Part shown: piece after piece, positions 1 through 11,971 of the stretch
Layout: the number at the start of each line of letters is the position of its first letter
How positions within the stretch are numbered: the stretch's first letter is position 1
Assembly (NCBI GenBank): GCA_963921795.1
Contig: OY997643.1
Coordinates: forward strand, 9,083,033 to 9,147,032
DNA: 64,000 bases
DNA from: Nannobrachium achirus
Lineage: Eukaryota > Chordata > Actinopteri > Myctophiformes > Myctophidae
Direction: 5' to 3'
Program-made: the position numbers and the translations under genes
Notes under the pieces: model-generated
What the model saw: the letters and a program-made list of their open reading frames with translations, nothing else
Databases searched by the model: none
Told to the model about the DNA's origin: nothing

Positions 1-300
1 ACATCATTTGATTTCCTGTTGTCCTTGCATTAAAGTGTCAGTAGTTGGCGTTCTGGGCTCTGAATGTACCTGGGTTGCCATGTCTGCTTATAATAAGCAA
101 TTTGTGTCTTGTTAAGATTTTTATTTATCCAGCCCCCACCATGCAGTTGTACAGTGAAACCCAAAATTCAAAAATGGCAAAAATAAACTTTGCCAAAAAT
201 CTAAAAAAAGAACTCGGGAACGGGAACAAAAGGCAAAACTCAAGAAAAAGGCAAAAATAACAAACACTGCACTAGGCTATGGGGCCCTTGCAACTCTCAC
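1..300. other. Left edge, no feature recognised
   Basis: AT-rich sequence with short purine-rich runs and no recognised repeat module, splice structure or conserved reading frame. The 71-codon open frame here has no supporting motif. It may be host spacer or an unrecognised old repeat. Confidence 0.4.
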
Positions 301-687
301 TGAGATTTGTTCATCTCGCTCTGCAGCTATAGACAGAAAATCACACAAATCAGTACACAGTATCTCTACAGTGATGTGATCATGACGGATTTGTCCGATA
401 TCATATCTAACATATAATTTTCCGAATGTCTGTCTGTCTGTCTGAGTGTCTGTCTGTCTGAAACCGCGTTTCTCCTCAGTGGCTGGAGCAATTGATCTGA
501 AATCGCATCACCATCAGCATATGAACACACCTGACATAACTGTGAAGCCCGTTTGTCACTTTCACAAATCGTATGCTGTATAATTGCATTTTTATGGTGT
601 ATCTATATCTATTTAGCCTACAGTACCTTTTGTGACCACACATGTTAAGGGAGGGGCGCTGTTGTTCAGGCCATGCACAATCACACA

Positions 688-728
<41 letters not shown>

Positions 729-1014
729 GGGGGGGGGGGGGGGGGGGAGTGTGTGTGTGTGCAGGCGGGCAGGCGGGCGGGGGGGGGGGGGGGGGGGGTG
801 GTTCTGGCCCTGTTACAGATGTTGTCCAAAATCATGCAGATCGGTACACAGTATCTCTGTAGCCGTTAAATGGAACGGGTATTTCTTACATTGATGCTCC
901 TACATATTAGCATGCAAGCACCAGTTAAAGTTACTTTCCATCCCTCATATACTGTGTGCACAGTGCACATCCCATAATCCACACACTGCACATCATTTCG
1001 GAGCTCATATCTTT
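301..1014 (+). repeat. Repeat X, copy 1 (uninterrupted copy)
   Basis: It opens with about 90 bp resembling module M1 (cacagtatctctacagtgat). A TGTC-rich run and a unique stretch containing ctcctcagtggctggagcaa follow. Next come an AC microsatellite and G-runs, and the copy ends near atctttgaacgggtaagggc. The same order recurs at 24888-24995 plus 27426-27770, where a LINE splits it. Here the LINE target site (gcatca, 505-510) is uninterrupted. Compared with copy 2 this copy has about 120 extra bases after the G-runs. The element class is not known; it may belong to the same composite family as the array that follows. Confidence 0.6.
685..800. repeat. Compound AC / poly-G / TG / poly-G microsatellite
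   Basis: An (AC)n tract is followed by a G-run of about 20, a short TG tract and a second G-run of about 20. G-runs of this length can form G-quadruplexes and are prone to length error in assembly. The open frames across it in all phases are simple-repeat artefacts. Confidence 0.9.
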
Positions 1015-1377
1015 GAACGGGTAAGGGCTAGTTCTATCTAATTGGCTAAAATTGAATTCCAAGGTTTGCAGGATTGCTCCTTTTTGAACAAATTGTCTCA
1101 AACGCAGCCTGCTATGTGTGTGAGTTTTGCACACACATTCCCACTAGGCCAAGGAACAGATGCCACCCTTCTCACATTGGCCTGTTATAGAGTCACCAGT
1201 GGGCCAAAAAAAACAACTGACCTGTTCGGAAGAACACTGCTTCTAGTTTATCTTTGATGTCTTCTTTGCTTTCCCTTGATGCTTTTGCCTTGGCCACTTT
1301 ATCGCTGCTTGCAGCTATATTTAGTGGCCAAGGCCACGAAGTGGCAAAAGGCCACTCATTGATATTGGACTTCAGCA
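1015..1377 (+). mobile_element. Module M1, 5'-truncated copy with Helitron-like CTAG end
   Basis: This matches the right half of M1 in the other array units. It carries a small hairpin (TGTTC-GGAA-GAACA), then ctgctt, then CTAG at 1243-1246 followed by T. That layout (hairpin, short spacer, CTAG, host T) is the 3'-end signature of Helitrons. After CTAG comes the joint tttatcgctgcttgcagcta, which contains the palindrome GCTGC-TT-GCAGC and recurs at every module boundary in both arrays. Assignment to rolling-circle elements is an inference from these ends; no helicase or Rep gene is present. Confidence 0.55.
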
Positions 1378-2385
1378 CTATTATTATTCCGCCACTTTTG
1401 CTCTAGCGGCTAGACCGTGCAGTCGTTTATTACGAAACTCGGCAGTATGGCAGAGGACTATGCCAAACGGCTAAAACGCGAAGCTCGCAACAATCGGCCA
1501 AAGGGTGGCGCTGTAGGAAGCCTTTGAAAAATGCCAACTTTGAACTGGTGTAGCTCATGCCCTGTTTCAGGTACAGCAATGAAACCTGTATACACTTATG
1601 CGTCTCCTCATGCCGAACAACTTTTACGCTCTGACTTTTGACCTCTGACCTTTACTTCTCCCACAATTTTGAATTATATGAAAAACAGTAAAAATGTATC
1701 TCCTCCTGGGATTTTCGCGTAACGTGCGCGAAACTTTTTTTACATGAACTTTGGACCAATACGGTCTGAAAAGTTAGCCGGATTTTCTTTAAAGCGAAAC
1801 ATTATTTTTTAATAATTCACTCAATGTTGCAGTTTTATGCAAATTATTCTTCTGCCTCTAAATCATACATGCAAAGTGACACGTTCATGGCATTTGGCAA
1901 ATATGTCGAGGGTTAGTCCAAATATCACTGAAAGCAATCTTACTCGAATTGGCCAAAGGGGGGCGCTATACGAAGCGTTTGAAAACTCAAACTTTAAAGG
2001 GGCATAAGTCATGCCTCGTTTCGTTTGAAGACATGCAACTTGCTTACACGCGTGCCTTGACTCAAGCTGAAGACATCTGTGTCTTTGTTAAGTAAGCTCC
2101 GCCCTTAGATTTTCCGCCTTTTGGAGCAGTTCGTAAAACACTTAAACCCGCTTTTATTCCGGAACTTTCGCGTCACGTGCACGGAACTTTTTTTACATGA
2201 ACTTTGGACCAATATCTAAAGATCTGTCAGATCGGATTTTTTAAAAATTGAAACATGCTTTTTTAATAATTCAATCAACATTGCAAGTTTTATGCAAATT
2301 ATTCTTCTGCCTCTAAAACATACATGCAAAGTAAAATTTTCATGATGAACTACTGTAGAGGGTAAGTCCAAATATCACTGAAACC
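1378..2385 (+). mobile_element. Module M2, copy 1
   Basis: The module begins at a short ATT run followed by ccgccacttttgctctagcg. It contains two related halves of about 0.45 kb, each with an aaaggg(t/g)ggcgct box and the phrases ttacatgaactttggaccaa and caaattattcttctgcctct. It ends at gtagagggtaagtccaaata. Four further copies lie at 4577, 9037, 17150 and 19488. The same sequence in reverse complement makes up most of each unit of the right-hand array. There is no coding potential. Confidence 0.7.
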
Positions 2386-2471
2386 AAAAAGAATCATATT
2401 TGAACTGGGGACCCCCCACCCTGACGTGAGTAGGGTTTTCCCATGATCTGGGCCTTAGGCTAGATGCAGAA

Positions 2472-2955
2472 TAGAGCTGGGACGTTCGCGAACAAATCAA
2501 ATCTTTTGAACGGCTCTTTGAAGTGAACGTTGGGATCCGGTTCGCGCAGTAGAGAGCCGTTCATTTGGGGGGGAGACCCCCTCCCCCCAATTCAACATCT
2601 CCTTGCTACTCCACTGAGTACTGACTGAGTACAGTGAGTGAGTGAGAGAGAGAGAACAAGTGGAGGAGCGAGTTCATTGTTGCCTGCTTGTTTTTTTTAG
2701 GTGTATTATGAATAACAAAAGTCAAGGTAGCTTAATTTACACACACATTTTATGAAAAGGGTAAATACTAAATTGTGATCTCAACTGTCAGCAGAGGAAT
2801 GTGGTGCCACCTTGTGGATTCATGTTTAAACAAATTCTTTTTAAAAATATATAAATATACAAGGAGCCAAATGAGCCAGTCTTTTGAACGGCTCTTTTTA
2901 GTTAGCCAGATCGATGGTACTGTCTCACTTCAAAGAGCCATAAATCCCACTTCTA
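2472..2955. mobile_element. Non-autonomous hAT element inside M3, copy 1
   Basis: The terminal inverted repeats are TAGAGCTGGGA on the left and TCCCACTTCTA on the right. The 8-bp target duplication is ATGCAGAA (2464-2471 and 2956-2963), as expected for hAT transposase. Subterminal motifs (ttttgaacggctcttt) are repeated near both ends. At 484 bp with no transposase frame it is a MITE-like derivative. Confidence 0.85.
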
Positions 2956-2974
2956 ATGCAGAATGGTTAGGCAC

Positions 2975-3101
<127 letters not shown>

Positions 3102-3143
3102 TGAACTGAATCTAACTGATGGCTTAGTTTGGTTTTCAGAAAA

Positions 3144-3177
3144 ACTACATTTCCCAGAATGCAGCAGCTAAGATGGC
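3144..3177 (+). promoter_or_regulatory. ZNF143-like plus YY1-like promoter motifs in M3
   Basis: ACTACATTTCCCAGAATGC (3144-3162) closely matches the vertebrate ZNF143/Staf site (ACTACAATTCCCAGNATGC). Eight bases downstream, AAGATGGC (3170-3177) matches the YY1 core found at many vertebrate transcription starts. The pairing and spacing resemble a housekeeping promoter. Function is inferred from motif match only. The pair is kept in all three M3 copies. Confidence 0.55.
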
Positions 3178-3620
3178 TGCTTGTTGCAATCAGTTTGATT
3201 TGTCAGCACCTGGCCGCAACACAGCTTCTCCGAGTCAGGCAATCCAAATGTTTTTGCTCTTAACCACCGAGCTCTGCTTCACTGTGTAGCTGGCTCTCGA
3301 AGAGACTCTTCCATCGAGCAGTAAGCAAAACTCCACTATGTTCTCCTCTGTCGCACATTTGCTCTGTATTTTGCCACATTGCTAATGGTGGTTCTATCTG
3401 TTCCCATTGTAGGCAAATTAGGAGCTGCATCTGAGTCTTGGAAGAGAAATGGCATGTGTTAATGGAAGCAACGGCATACTGTGAAACATGTTTCGAATGT
3501 AAACCCTGTTTGTTAAGTTCTGGAAAGAAGCATATTTTGAGTTAAAAGCCCCGGTTTTGGGAAGAACTTTATTTCATGTTTTAGGGGAACGCCCCATTGA
3601 ATAAAACAACGCTTATTGCG
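3163..3620 (+). other. Captured mini-gene candidate in M3, copy 1
   Basis: Downstream of the promoter-like motifs is an exon-like stretch ending at a GTAAGC donor (3321). A 92-bp intron candidate (3321-3412) ends in a pyrimidine-rich tract and ttgtag. A second exon-like stretch has AATAAA at 3600-3605. The only frame from the YY1-site ATG (3173) stops after 38 codons and is not kept in copy 2, so it is probably non-coding or a gene remnant. The source gene was not recognised. Keeping an intron argues for capture at the DNA level, as Helitrons are known to do, rather than retroposition. Confidence 0.4.
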
Positions 3621-3880
3621 TTTTCACCTTGAGAACTGTTTCCGTGTGCTGGTTTGGGTTCAGACTTCACAATACTTAATGTTTAAAAACTTTATTTGAA
3701 GACGTTTACTACTTGAATTATTTGAAAACATTGTGATTTAAAAGACATGCCTGAAAATGGCTAGGTTGTTAACCCTCTGTTTTGAAGGTTTACAACCTGA
3801 TGACCAACTCTTCAACAAAGACAACTAATGAAAAAGTTGGAAAATAAAGATATTGAGTTAAAACCTTGAGGAGTTCTTTG

Positions 3881-4576
3881 GAACTATTTTATGTCTGTTG
3901 CATATAGTCTTTTGCATACATGTTGTGTAGAGGTCAATTTGTGCTTTTACCAATAACTATGCCGATTAGTGTAAAATCGGCAGAGTCTCTGTCATTTATA
4001 GTGCCACCAGAAGGCCGAAAACGCATTCTTCAATATTACTCCTTCAGATTTTATCCGATAATCACACAAATGGGCACACAGTATCTCTACAGTGATGTAA
4101 TCATGACGGATTTGTCCAATATCATATTCTATCTAATTGGCTAACATTGAATTCCAAGGTTTGCAGGATTGCTCCTTTTTGAACAAAATGTCTCAAACGC
4201 AGCCTGCTATTTGTGTGAGATTTTGCACGCACATTCCCACTAGGCCAAGGAACAGATGCCACCCTTCTCACATTGGCCTGTTATAGCGCCACCAGCGGGT
4301 CAATTTTTGCAAAACCCATTTTTGGAACAAAATGCCTCAAATCCCGCATGCAGCGTCCGATTGCCGTGAAAGGCCAAGGAACACGTGGTACCCTTTTGAC
4401 TTTGGCCTATTAGAGTCACCACTAGGCCAAAAAAAAAAACACCTGACCTGCTGGAGACCTGTTCGGAAGAACACTGCTTCTAGTTTTTCTTTGATTTCTT
4501 CTTTGCTTTCCCTTGATGCTTTTTTGCTTTCCTACTTTTTCTACCTTGGCCACTTTATCGCTGCTTGCAGCTATAT
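3881..4576 (+). mobile_element. Module M1, copy 1 with CTAG end
   Basis: This is a full M1 unit. It contains two gcgccacc-type boxes, aacaaaatgcctcaaatccc, the hairpin TGTTC-GGAA-GAACA and CTAG at 4480-4483 followed by T. The shared joint with GCTGCTTGCAGC and an ATT run follow. The 74-codon frame at its start is present in three copies only because the copies are recent duplicates. Confidence 0.65.
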
Positions 4577-5594
4577 TTATTATTATTATTCTTCCGCCAC
4601 TTTTGCTCTAGCGGCTAGACCGTGCAGTCGCTTTTTACGAAACTCGGCAGTATGGCAGAGGACTATGCCAAACGGCTAAAACGCGAAGCTCGCAACAATC
4701 GGCCAAAGGGTGGCGCTGTAGGAAGCCTTTGAAAAATGCCAACTTTGAACTGGTGTAGCTCATGCCCTGTTTCAGGTACAGCAATGAAACCTGTATACAC
4801 TTATGCGTCTCCTCATGCCGAACAACTTTTACGCTCTGACTTTTGACCTCTGACCTTTACCTCTCCCACAATTTTGAATTATATGAAAAACAATCAAAAT
4901 GTATCTCCTCCTGGGATTTTCGCGTAACGTGCGCGAAACTTTTTTTACATGAACTTTGGACCAATACGGTCTGAGAAGTTAGGCGGATTTTCTTTAAAGC
5001 GAAACATTATTTTTTAATAATTCACTCAATGTTGCAGTTATATGCAAATTATTCTTCTGCCTCTAAATCATACATGCAAAGTGACACGTTCATGGCATTT
5101 GGCAAATATGTAGAGGGTTAGTCCAAATATCACTGAAAGCAATCTTACTCCAATTGGCCAAAGGGGGGCGCTATACGAAGCGTTTGAAAACTCAAACTTT
5201 AAAGGGGCATAAGTCATGCCTCGTTTCGTTTGAAGACATGCAACTTGCTTACACGCGTGCCTTGACTCAAGCGGAAGACATCTGTGTCTTTGTTAAGTAA
5301 GCTCCGCCCTTAGTTTTTCCGCCATTTTGAGCAGTTTGTAAAACACTTAAACCCGCTTTTATTCCGGAACTTTCGCGTCACGTGCACGGAACTTTTTTTT
5401 ACATGAACTTTGGACCAATATCTAAAGATCTGTCAGATCGTTTTTTTTTTTTAAATTGAAACATGCTTTTTTAATAATTCAATCAACATTGCAAGTTTTA
5501 TGCAAATTATTCTTCTGCCTCTAAAACATACATGCAAAGTAAGATTTTCATGATGAACTACCGTAGAGGGTAAGTCCAAATATCACTGAAACCA
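4577..5594 (+). mobile_element. Module M2, copy 2
   Basis: Close copy of the 1378 module with the same two internal half-modules. It starts in an ATT run after the M1 joint, which fixes the tandem order M1-M2-M3. The offset from copy 1 is about 3.2 kb. Confidence 0.7.
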
Positions 5595-5679
5595 AAAATA
5601 ATCATATTTGAACTGGGGACCCCCCACCCTGACGTGAGTAGGGTTTTCCCATGATATGGGCCTTAGGCTAGATGCAGAA

Positions 5680-6163
5680 TAGAGCTGGGACGTTCGCGAA
5701 CGAATCGAATCTTTTGAACGGCTCTTTGAAGTGAACGTTGGGATCCGGTTCGCGCAGTAGAGAGCCGTTCATTTGGGGGGAGACCCCCTCCCCCCAATTC
5801 AACATCTCCTTGCTACTCCACTGAGTACTGACTGAGTACAGTGAGTGAGTGAGAGAGAGAGAACAAGTGGAGGAGCGAGTTCATTGTTGCCTGCTTGTTT
5901 TTTTTTTTGTGTTTTATGAATAACAAAAGTCAAGGTAGCTTAATTTACACACACATTTTATGAAAAGGGTAAATACTAAATTGTGATCTCAACTGTCAGC
6001 AGAGGAATGTGGTGCCACCTTGTGGATTCATGTTTAAACAAATTCTTCTTAAAAATATATAAATATACAAGGAGCCAAATGAGCCAGTCTTTTGAACGGC
6101 TCTTTTTAGTGAGCCAGATCGATGGTACTGTCTCACTTCAAAGAGCCATAAATCCCACCTCTA
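5680..6163. mobile_element. Non-autonomous hAT element inside M3, copy 2
   Basis: It is 484 bp, with the same TIRs and the same ATGCAGAA duplication (5672-5679, 6164-6171) as the 2472 copy. The shared flanks show it was duplicated with its surroundings. Confidence 0.85.
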
Positions 6164-6182
6164 ATGCAGAATGGTTAGGCAC

Positions 6183-6183
<1 letters not shown>

Positions 6184-6254
<71 letters not shown>

Positions 6255-6300
6255 GTGCGTGCGTGTGTGCGTGCGTGCGTGCGTGCGTGCGTGCATGTGA
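6184..6300. repeat. (TG)n / (TGCG)n microsatellite
   Basis: Counterpart of the tract at 2978, with a longer interrupted GTGC end. Open frames on both strands are repeat artefacts. Confidence 0.95.
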
Positions 6301-6771
6301 ACTGAATCTAACTGATGGTTTAGTTTGGTTTTCAGAAAAACTACATTTCCCAGAATGCAGCAGCTAAGATGGCTGCTTGTTGCAATCAGTTTGATTGTCA
6401 GCACCTGGCCGCAACACAGCTTCTCCGAGTCAGGCAATCCAAATGTTTTTGCTCTTAAAGGGATAAGAAACCCCGCCTCTAATTTGTTTTATGGGATTTC
6501 AGAACATGAAAAGATTTCTAAAATGTAGGCGTGGTTATCTGCCGTTGTGGGGGGAGGGGGCGGAGTAATGCGTCTTGTAACAGAGAGAGACAGACCGAAG
6601 CTGTCAGCAGTGGGCACTTGTTGCTTTTCTATTTCGGAAACATTTTTTAAAACCAGCCATTGGAGGTGTAAAAAGTATAAAGATTCGGCAACTCCATGTT
6701 CTGTAAGCTCCATGTTCAGCTCTGGACCACGGAACCAGTGAAGAATGGACGCTAGGCTCGCTATTTGCTGT

Positions 6772-6772
6772 G

Positions 6773-6843
<71 letters not shown>
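6772..6843. repeat. (TG)n microsatellite, left foldback arm
   Basis: GT tract lying in inverted orientation to the AC tract at 7155-7268 in the same TTAA element. Confidence 0.95.
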
Positions 6844-6888
6844 GTGACAGTGCGCGCGCACACACAACGTCCACACACACGAAAACTA

Positions 6889-6947
6889 GCAGATCTACAA
6901 GCTCACAACGCGTCGCGGGGCGCGTTGTTGTGAGCTTGTATATTAGC
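6889..6947. repeat. Small palindrome P, copy 1
   Basis: It begins gcagatctacaagctcacaa and the second half is its reverse complement around a GC-rich centre (cgcgtcgcggggcgcg). It is one of at least twelve copies in the window and sits in the left arm of the TTAA foldback. Confidence 0.75.
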
Positions 6948-7047
6948 TATGTAGCTATGTAGCCTAGCTAACTGCCGTAGCAGCAATAGCTTCTCATGTA
7001 AACACGTTGGTTTCGGCTCTACTGCTATTAGCTAGGCTACATACATA

Positions 7048-7107
7048 GCCGATATACAAGCTCACAAGGCGTCGCTTTCGCGACGCGTTGTGAGCTTGTA
7101 GATCTGC
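7048..7107. repeat. Small palindrome P, copy 2
   Basis: Near-perfect palindrome with ends gccgatatacaagctcacaa and ttgtgagcttgtagatctgc. The centre is cgtcgctttcgcgacg. It lies in the right arm of the TTAA foldback, in inverted position to copy 1. Confidence 0.8.
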
Positions 7108-7154
7108 TCTTTTCCGTGTGTGGACGTTGTGTGTGTGCGTGCACTGTCACGACA

Positions 7155-7270
<116 letters not shown>

Positions 7271-8284
7271 CTACACTACACGGAAAATAACACAGGCACT
7301 ACACAGTGTAACTGTCTGTTGACAGAGAGCCTGCTCTTCTCTCTGGCTGAATGAAACAAGCATACAGTGAAACCACGCCCCCCCTTGATACGACTCTGTA
7401 AAACAAACGTTAATATTAATTAGATATGCCTACGTCACGTTACACCACAGAACATTGATAGCTAATATTTAATGAGTGGCGCGAAATATTTCTTTTTGAC
7501 CTAGAAACTGGAAGTACACAGAAATAGCTACAGAGACAGCAGAAAGCTCTGAATCCCCAAGCCTATGGGCAAATTGAACCATATCACTGCTCCCTATCAC
7601 AAGTGACTCATTGATATAATATATATTTATAGAAAAAGTGATTTTCTGTTTCATGCTCCTTTAACCACCGAGCTCTGCTTCACTGTGTAGCTGGCTCTCG
7701 AAGGGACTCTTCCATCGAGCAGTAAGCAAAACTCCACTATGTTCTCCTCTGTCGCACATTTGCTCTGTATTTTGCCACATTGCTAATGGTGGTTCTATCT
7801 GTTCCCATTGTAGGCAAATTAGGAGCTGCATCTGAGTCTTGGAAGAGAAATGGCATGTGTTAATGGAAGCAACGGCATACTGTGAAACATATGTTTCGAA
7901 TGTAACCCCTGTTTGTTAAGTTCTGGAAAGAAGCATATTTTGAGTTAAAAGCCCCGGTTTTGGGAAGAACTTTATTTCATGTTTTAGGGGAACGCCCCAT
8001 TGAATAAAACAACGCTTATTGCGTTTTCACCTTGAGAACTGTTTCCGTGTGCTGGTTTGGGTTCAGACTTCACAATACTTAATGTTTAAAAACTTTATTT
8101 GAAGACGTTTACTACTTGAATTATTTGAAAACATTGTGATTTAAAAGACATGCCTGAAAATGGCTAGGTTGTTAACCCTCTGTTTTGAAGGTTTACAACC
8201 TGATGACCAACTCTTCAACAAAGACAACTAATGAAAAAGTTGGAAAATAAAGATATTGAGTTAAAACCTTGAGGAGTTCTTTGG

Positions 8285-9036
8285 AACTATTTTATGTCTG
8301 TTGCATATAGTCTTTTGCATACATGTTGTGTAGAGGTCAATTTGTGCTTTTACCAATAACTATGCCGATTAGTGTAAAATCGGCAGAGTCTCTGTCATTT
8401 ATAGCGCCACCAGAAGGCCGAAAACGCATTCTTCAATATTACTCCTTCAGATTTTATCCGATAATCACACAAATGGGCACACAGTATCTCTACAGTGATG
8501 TAATCATGACGGATTTGTCCAATATCATATTCTATCTAATTGGCTAACATTGAATTCCAAGGTTTGCAGGATTGCTCCTTTTTGAACAAAATGTCTCAAA
8601 CGCAGCCTGCTATTTGTGTGAGATTCTGCACGCACATTCCCACTAGGCCAAAGGAACAGATGCCACCCTTCTCACATTGGCCTGTTATAGCGCCACCAGC
8701 GGGTCAATTTTTGCAAAACCCATTTTTGGAACAAAATGCCTCAAATCCCGCATGCAGCGTCCGATTGCCGTGAAAGGCCAAAGAACACGTGGTACCCTTT
8801 TGACTTTGGCCTATTATAGTCACCACTAGGCCAAAAAAAAAACACCTGACCTGCTGGAGACCTGTTCGGAAGAACACTACTTCTAGTTTTTCTTTGATTT
8901 CTTCTTTGCTTTCCCTTGATGCTTTTTTGCTTTCCTACTTTTTCTACCTTGGCCACTTTATCGCTGCTTGCAGCTATATTTAGTGGCCAAGGCCACGAAG
9001 TGGCAAAAGGCCACTTATTGATATTGGACTTCAGCA
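8285..9036 (+). mobile_element. Module M1, copy 2 with CTAG end
   Basis: Full M1 with CTAG at 8883-8886 followed by T, and the GCTGCTTGCAGC joint at about 8965. After the joint comes a small palindromic tail (agtggccaaggccacgaagt) also seen at 1320 and 17093. Confidence 0.65.
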
Positions 9037-10125
9037 CTATTATTCCGCCACTTTTTCTCTAGCGGCTAGACCGTGCAGTCGCTTTTTACGAAACTCGGCA
9101 GTATGGCAGAGGACTATGCCAAACGGCTAAAACGCGAAGCTCGCAACAATCGGCCAAAGGGTGGCGCTGTAAGAAGCCTTTGAAAAATGCCAACTTTGAA
9201 CAGGTGTAGCTCATGCCCTGTTTCAGGTACAGCAATGAAACCTATATACACTTATGCGTCTCCTCATGCCGAACAACTTTTACACTCTGACTTTTGACCT
9301 TTGACCTTTACTTCTCCCACAATTTTGAATTATATGAAAAACAGTAAAAATGTATCTCCTCCTGGGATTTTCACGTAATGTGTGCAAAACTTTTTTTACA
9401 TGAACTTTGGACCAATACGGTCTGAGAACTTAGGCGGATTTTCTTTAAAGCGAAACATTATTTTTTAATAATTCACTCAATGTTGCAGTTATACGCAAAT
9501 TATTCTTCTGCCTCTAAATCATACATGCAAAGTGACACGTTCATTGCATTTGGCAAATATGTAGAGGGTTATTCCAAATATCACTGAAAGCAATCTTACT
9601 CCAATTGGCCAAAGGGGGGCGCTATACGAAGCGTTTGAAAACTCAAACTTTAAAGGGGCATAAGTCATGCCTCGTTTCGTTTAAAGACATGCAACTTGGT
9701 TACACGCGTGCCTTGACTCAAGCAGAAGCCATCCGTGTCTTTGTTAAGTAAGCTCCGTCCTTAGATTTTCCGCAATTTTGAGCAGTTTGTAAAACACTTA
9801 AACCCGCTTTTATTCCGGAACTTTCGCGTCACGTGCACGGAACTTTTTTTACATGAACTTTGGACCAATATCTAAAGATCTGTCAGATCGGATTTAAAAA
9901 AAATTGAAACATGCATTTTTAATAATTCAATAAATATTGCAAGTTGTATGCAAATTATTCTTCTGCCTCTAAAACATACATGCAAAGTAAAATTTTCATG
10001 ATGAAGTACTGTAGAGGGTTAGTCCAAACATCGCTGAAACCAATCTTACCCCAATTGGCCAAAGGGGGGCACTATATCATTTTGAAAGAAGGCGTCAAGT
10101 ACATTACATAAAACTTTTTCTTTTT
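9037..10125 (+). mobile_element. Module M2, copy 3
   Basis: Same module as at 1378. Here it continues past the usual end with ccaattggccaaaggggggc and a pyrimidine-rich run before a tRNA-like SINE block, instead of passing into M3. Confidence 0.65.
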
Positions 10126-10535
10126 TCTTTTCTTTTTTTTTTAAAATGACAAGTCCATCATGTGTGGTTGCTGTAGTGTAGTGGTCAGTGCCTGTGCCTG
10201 GTATACGGATGGTTGTCAGTTCAAATCCCACCTCGGGTTGAGTTGATGTTAACATCCTGGATGCCCATGGCATGTGCATATGTCAAACTCTTTAATGTTG
10301 ACACGTCTGATCTAACTCCAGATCACGTTCATGTTTAAAATGAGCCCCACAACTACTGTAGATTTACATGAAACTTTTTCTTTTTTCTTTTCTTTTTTTT
10401 AAATGACGGGTCCATAATGTGTGACTGCCGTAGTGTAGTGGTCAGTGCCTGTGCCTGGTATACGGATGGTTGGCAGTTAAAACCCCACGTCGGGTTGAGT
10501 TGATGTTAACATCCTGGATGCCCATGGCATGTGCA
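10126..10535 (+). mobile_element. tRNA-derived SINE heads, type alpha (two copies)
   Basis: Two tandem copies, at about 10163-10350 and 10425-10535. Each has an A-box match (tagtgtagtgg) and a B-box match (agttcaaatcc in copy 1, a degraded one in copy 2), with the spacing of a tRNA promoter. A shared 3' part contains gttgatgttaacatcctgga. Each is preceded by a pyrimidine tract. The tRNA-like part is too diverged to fold as a working tRNA, so these are SINE fragments. Confidence 0.6.
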
Positions 10536-11251
10536 TATTAGCGGGGCAGTTAAGGAGAACAATACTTCAGTTCTGGAAAGAAGCACCAAAATTTGACAGA
10601 GTGTACCTCTTGGGTCATTCTTTAGAAAAATCACATTAGACACTTAATTTTCAAAATGGCCACCAGTTTTAAAGATGGCCGCCTTTTCGGAAATGTTTTA
10701 CAGTACGCCAGCCAGTTAATCGAATTTTCATAATATCAGAGTTGTTTTGCAGGTTTTAAAACATCCTGAGTTCATTTATTACACTTTTAGAGCAGCCAGA
10801 ATAACCTTTCTGACTTTTGGTTGGGGTCTTTCCTCACCTGGGACCCCCCAGACAGACCCCTGAGCCTATTTCAGTAATCGCTCTGCTCCTGCTCCAGAAC
10901 AATGTTAAATTAGATCTGAAATATGCTCTGAAATCAAAAATGAATAGTAGCAAATAACAGAGGTCTTCCACGGGGGGTCCGGGACCCCTGGGGGGGTCCT
11001 CAGAGCTACTACAGGGGGCCTGCCAAATCTCGATGAGATCTTTTTTTATTTTTTTATTTGAAACTTCGAATGTTTTTATGTATCCTGGTTTTATGTATTG
11101 TTCTTTGATGGTTTATTAGTATTCTCAGTATTATTTATAATGTTTTTGTGTTAAACAGTTATGGTTGACAGCTGTTACTGCAGGGATTGCAATAATGAAG
11201 GTATTGCAACTTTTCACTTTGAGCGCATTTATTGCACTGCACTCACACTGA

Positions 11252-11252
<1 letters not shown>

Positions 11253-11335
<83 letters not shown>
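11253..11335. repeat. (AC)n microsatellite
   Basis: Perfect AC tract in the left arm of FB1. The right arm has only a short TG remnant (about 12562), so the tract expanded or shrank after the inverted duplication. Confidence 0.95.
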
Positions 11336-11339
<4 letters not shown>

Positions 11340-11416
11340 CCCAAAACCCTCACCTTATCCTCTTATAGAGCCCATGGTCAATTACGCCCAAAGAGATTCA
11401 CTACAATACAGTAATT

Positions 11417-11971
11417 TCAGACATGCAGGATATATTTGTCTTCATCATCATCATCTTCAATGTCCAACCTAATAGTGTTGACACAGTCTCCACCATAGCA
11501 TAGAGTGAAAGGCAGGTTATTTGAGCAGCTGCACCGTCCCTTACAACCTGCTTTGCAGACACATTTGATGAGCTCATGTACTGCCTTTGGAGCAGGGAGA
11601 GCAAGAAACCTGACTGGAATATACCCTCCACTCTCTGAATTCCATCTATTTTCTTCGATTGGTGGAAGCACAGGGCAATTTGTCAGGTATGATTTATCCT
11701 GCATTGTGACGGAGTTGGCACAGAGGTAATGTGATAGCAGTGCAGCACGAGTTGGAGGTAGCATCTCACCCTCCAAGTTCTTTGACAGAAATAGTTCCCA
11801 TCTGAGTAATCCCAGGGTTGTTGGACCTTTTGAACTGTAAACATGGCATGCAAAATGTTCCGACTGCAATGTTGATGGAAGCTCAACATTTATAAGCTCA
11901 GGAGGAATGGCCAATGACCTTGCCAAGGTCTTTGAAGCGGTTAATGGCTTGGTCATCATCATCATCATCAA
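11417..11971 (-). pseudogene. Fragment of a repeated Cys-rich protein (184 codons open)
   Basis: The C-terminal half has the order LPPIEE, an SGGY(I/V)PVR segment, a LPAPKAVHELIKC segment and a cysteine cluster C-x-C-x3-C-x3-C-x-C, then a GGDC end. I recall this C-terminal pattern from many multi-copy hypothetical proteins in fish and cnidarian genomes that travel with mobile elements; its function is unknown to me. The first residues come from a CAT trinucleotide run and are not a true start. A second copy lies on the opposite strand in the right arm of FB1 (12230-12440), and a third at 28680-29012. All look like degraded pieces of the same ancestor. Confidence 0.5.

Noticed and set aside
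3173-3289. 38-codon frame starting at the YY1-like ATG in M3
   Set aside because: Not kept in copy 2, where one base is missing and a TTAA element interrupts it. No similarity recognised.
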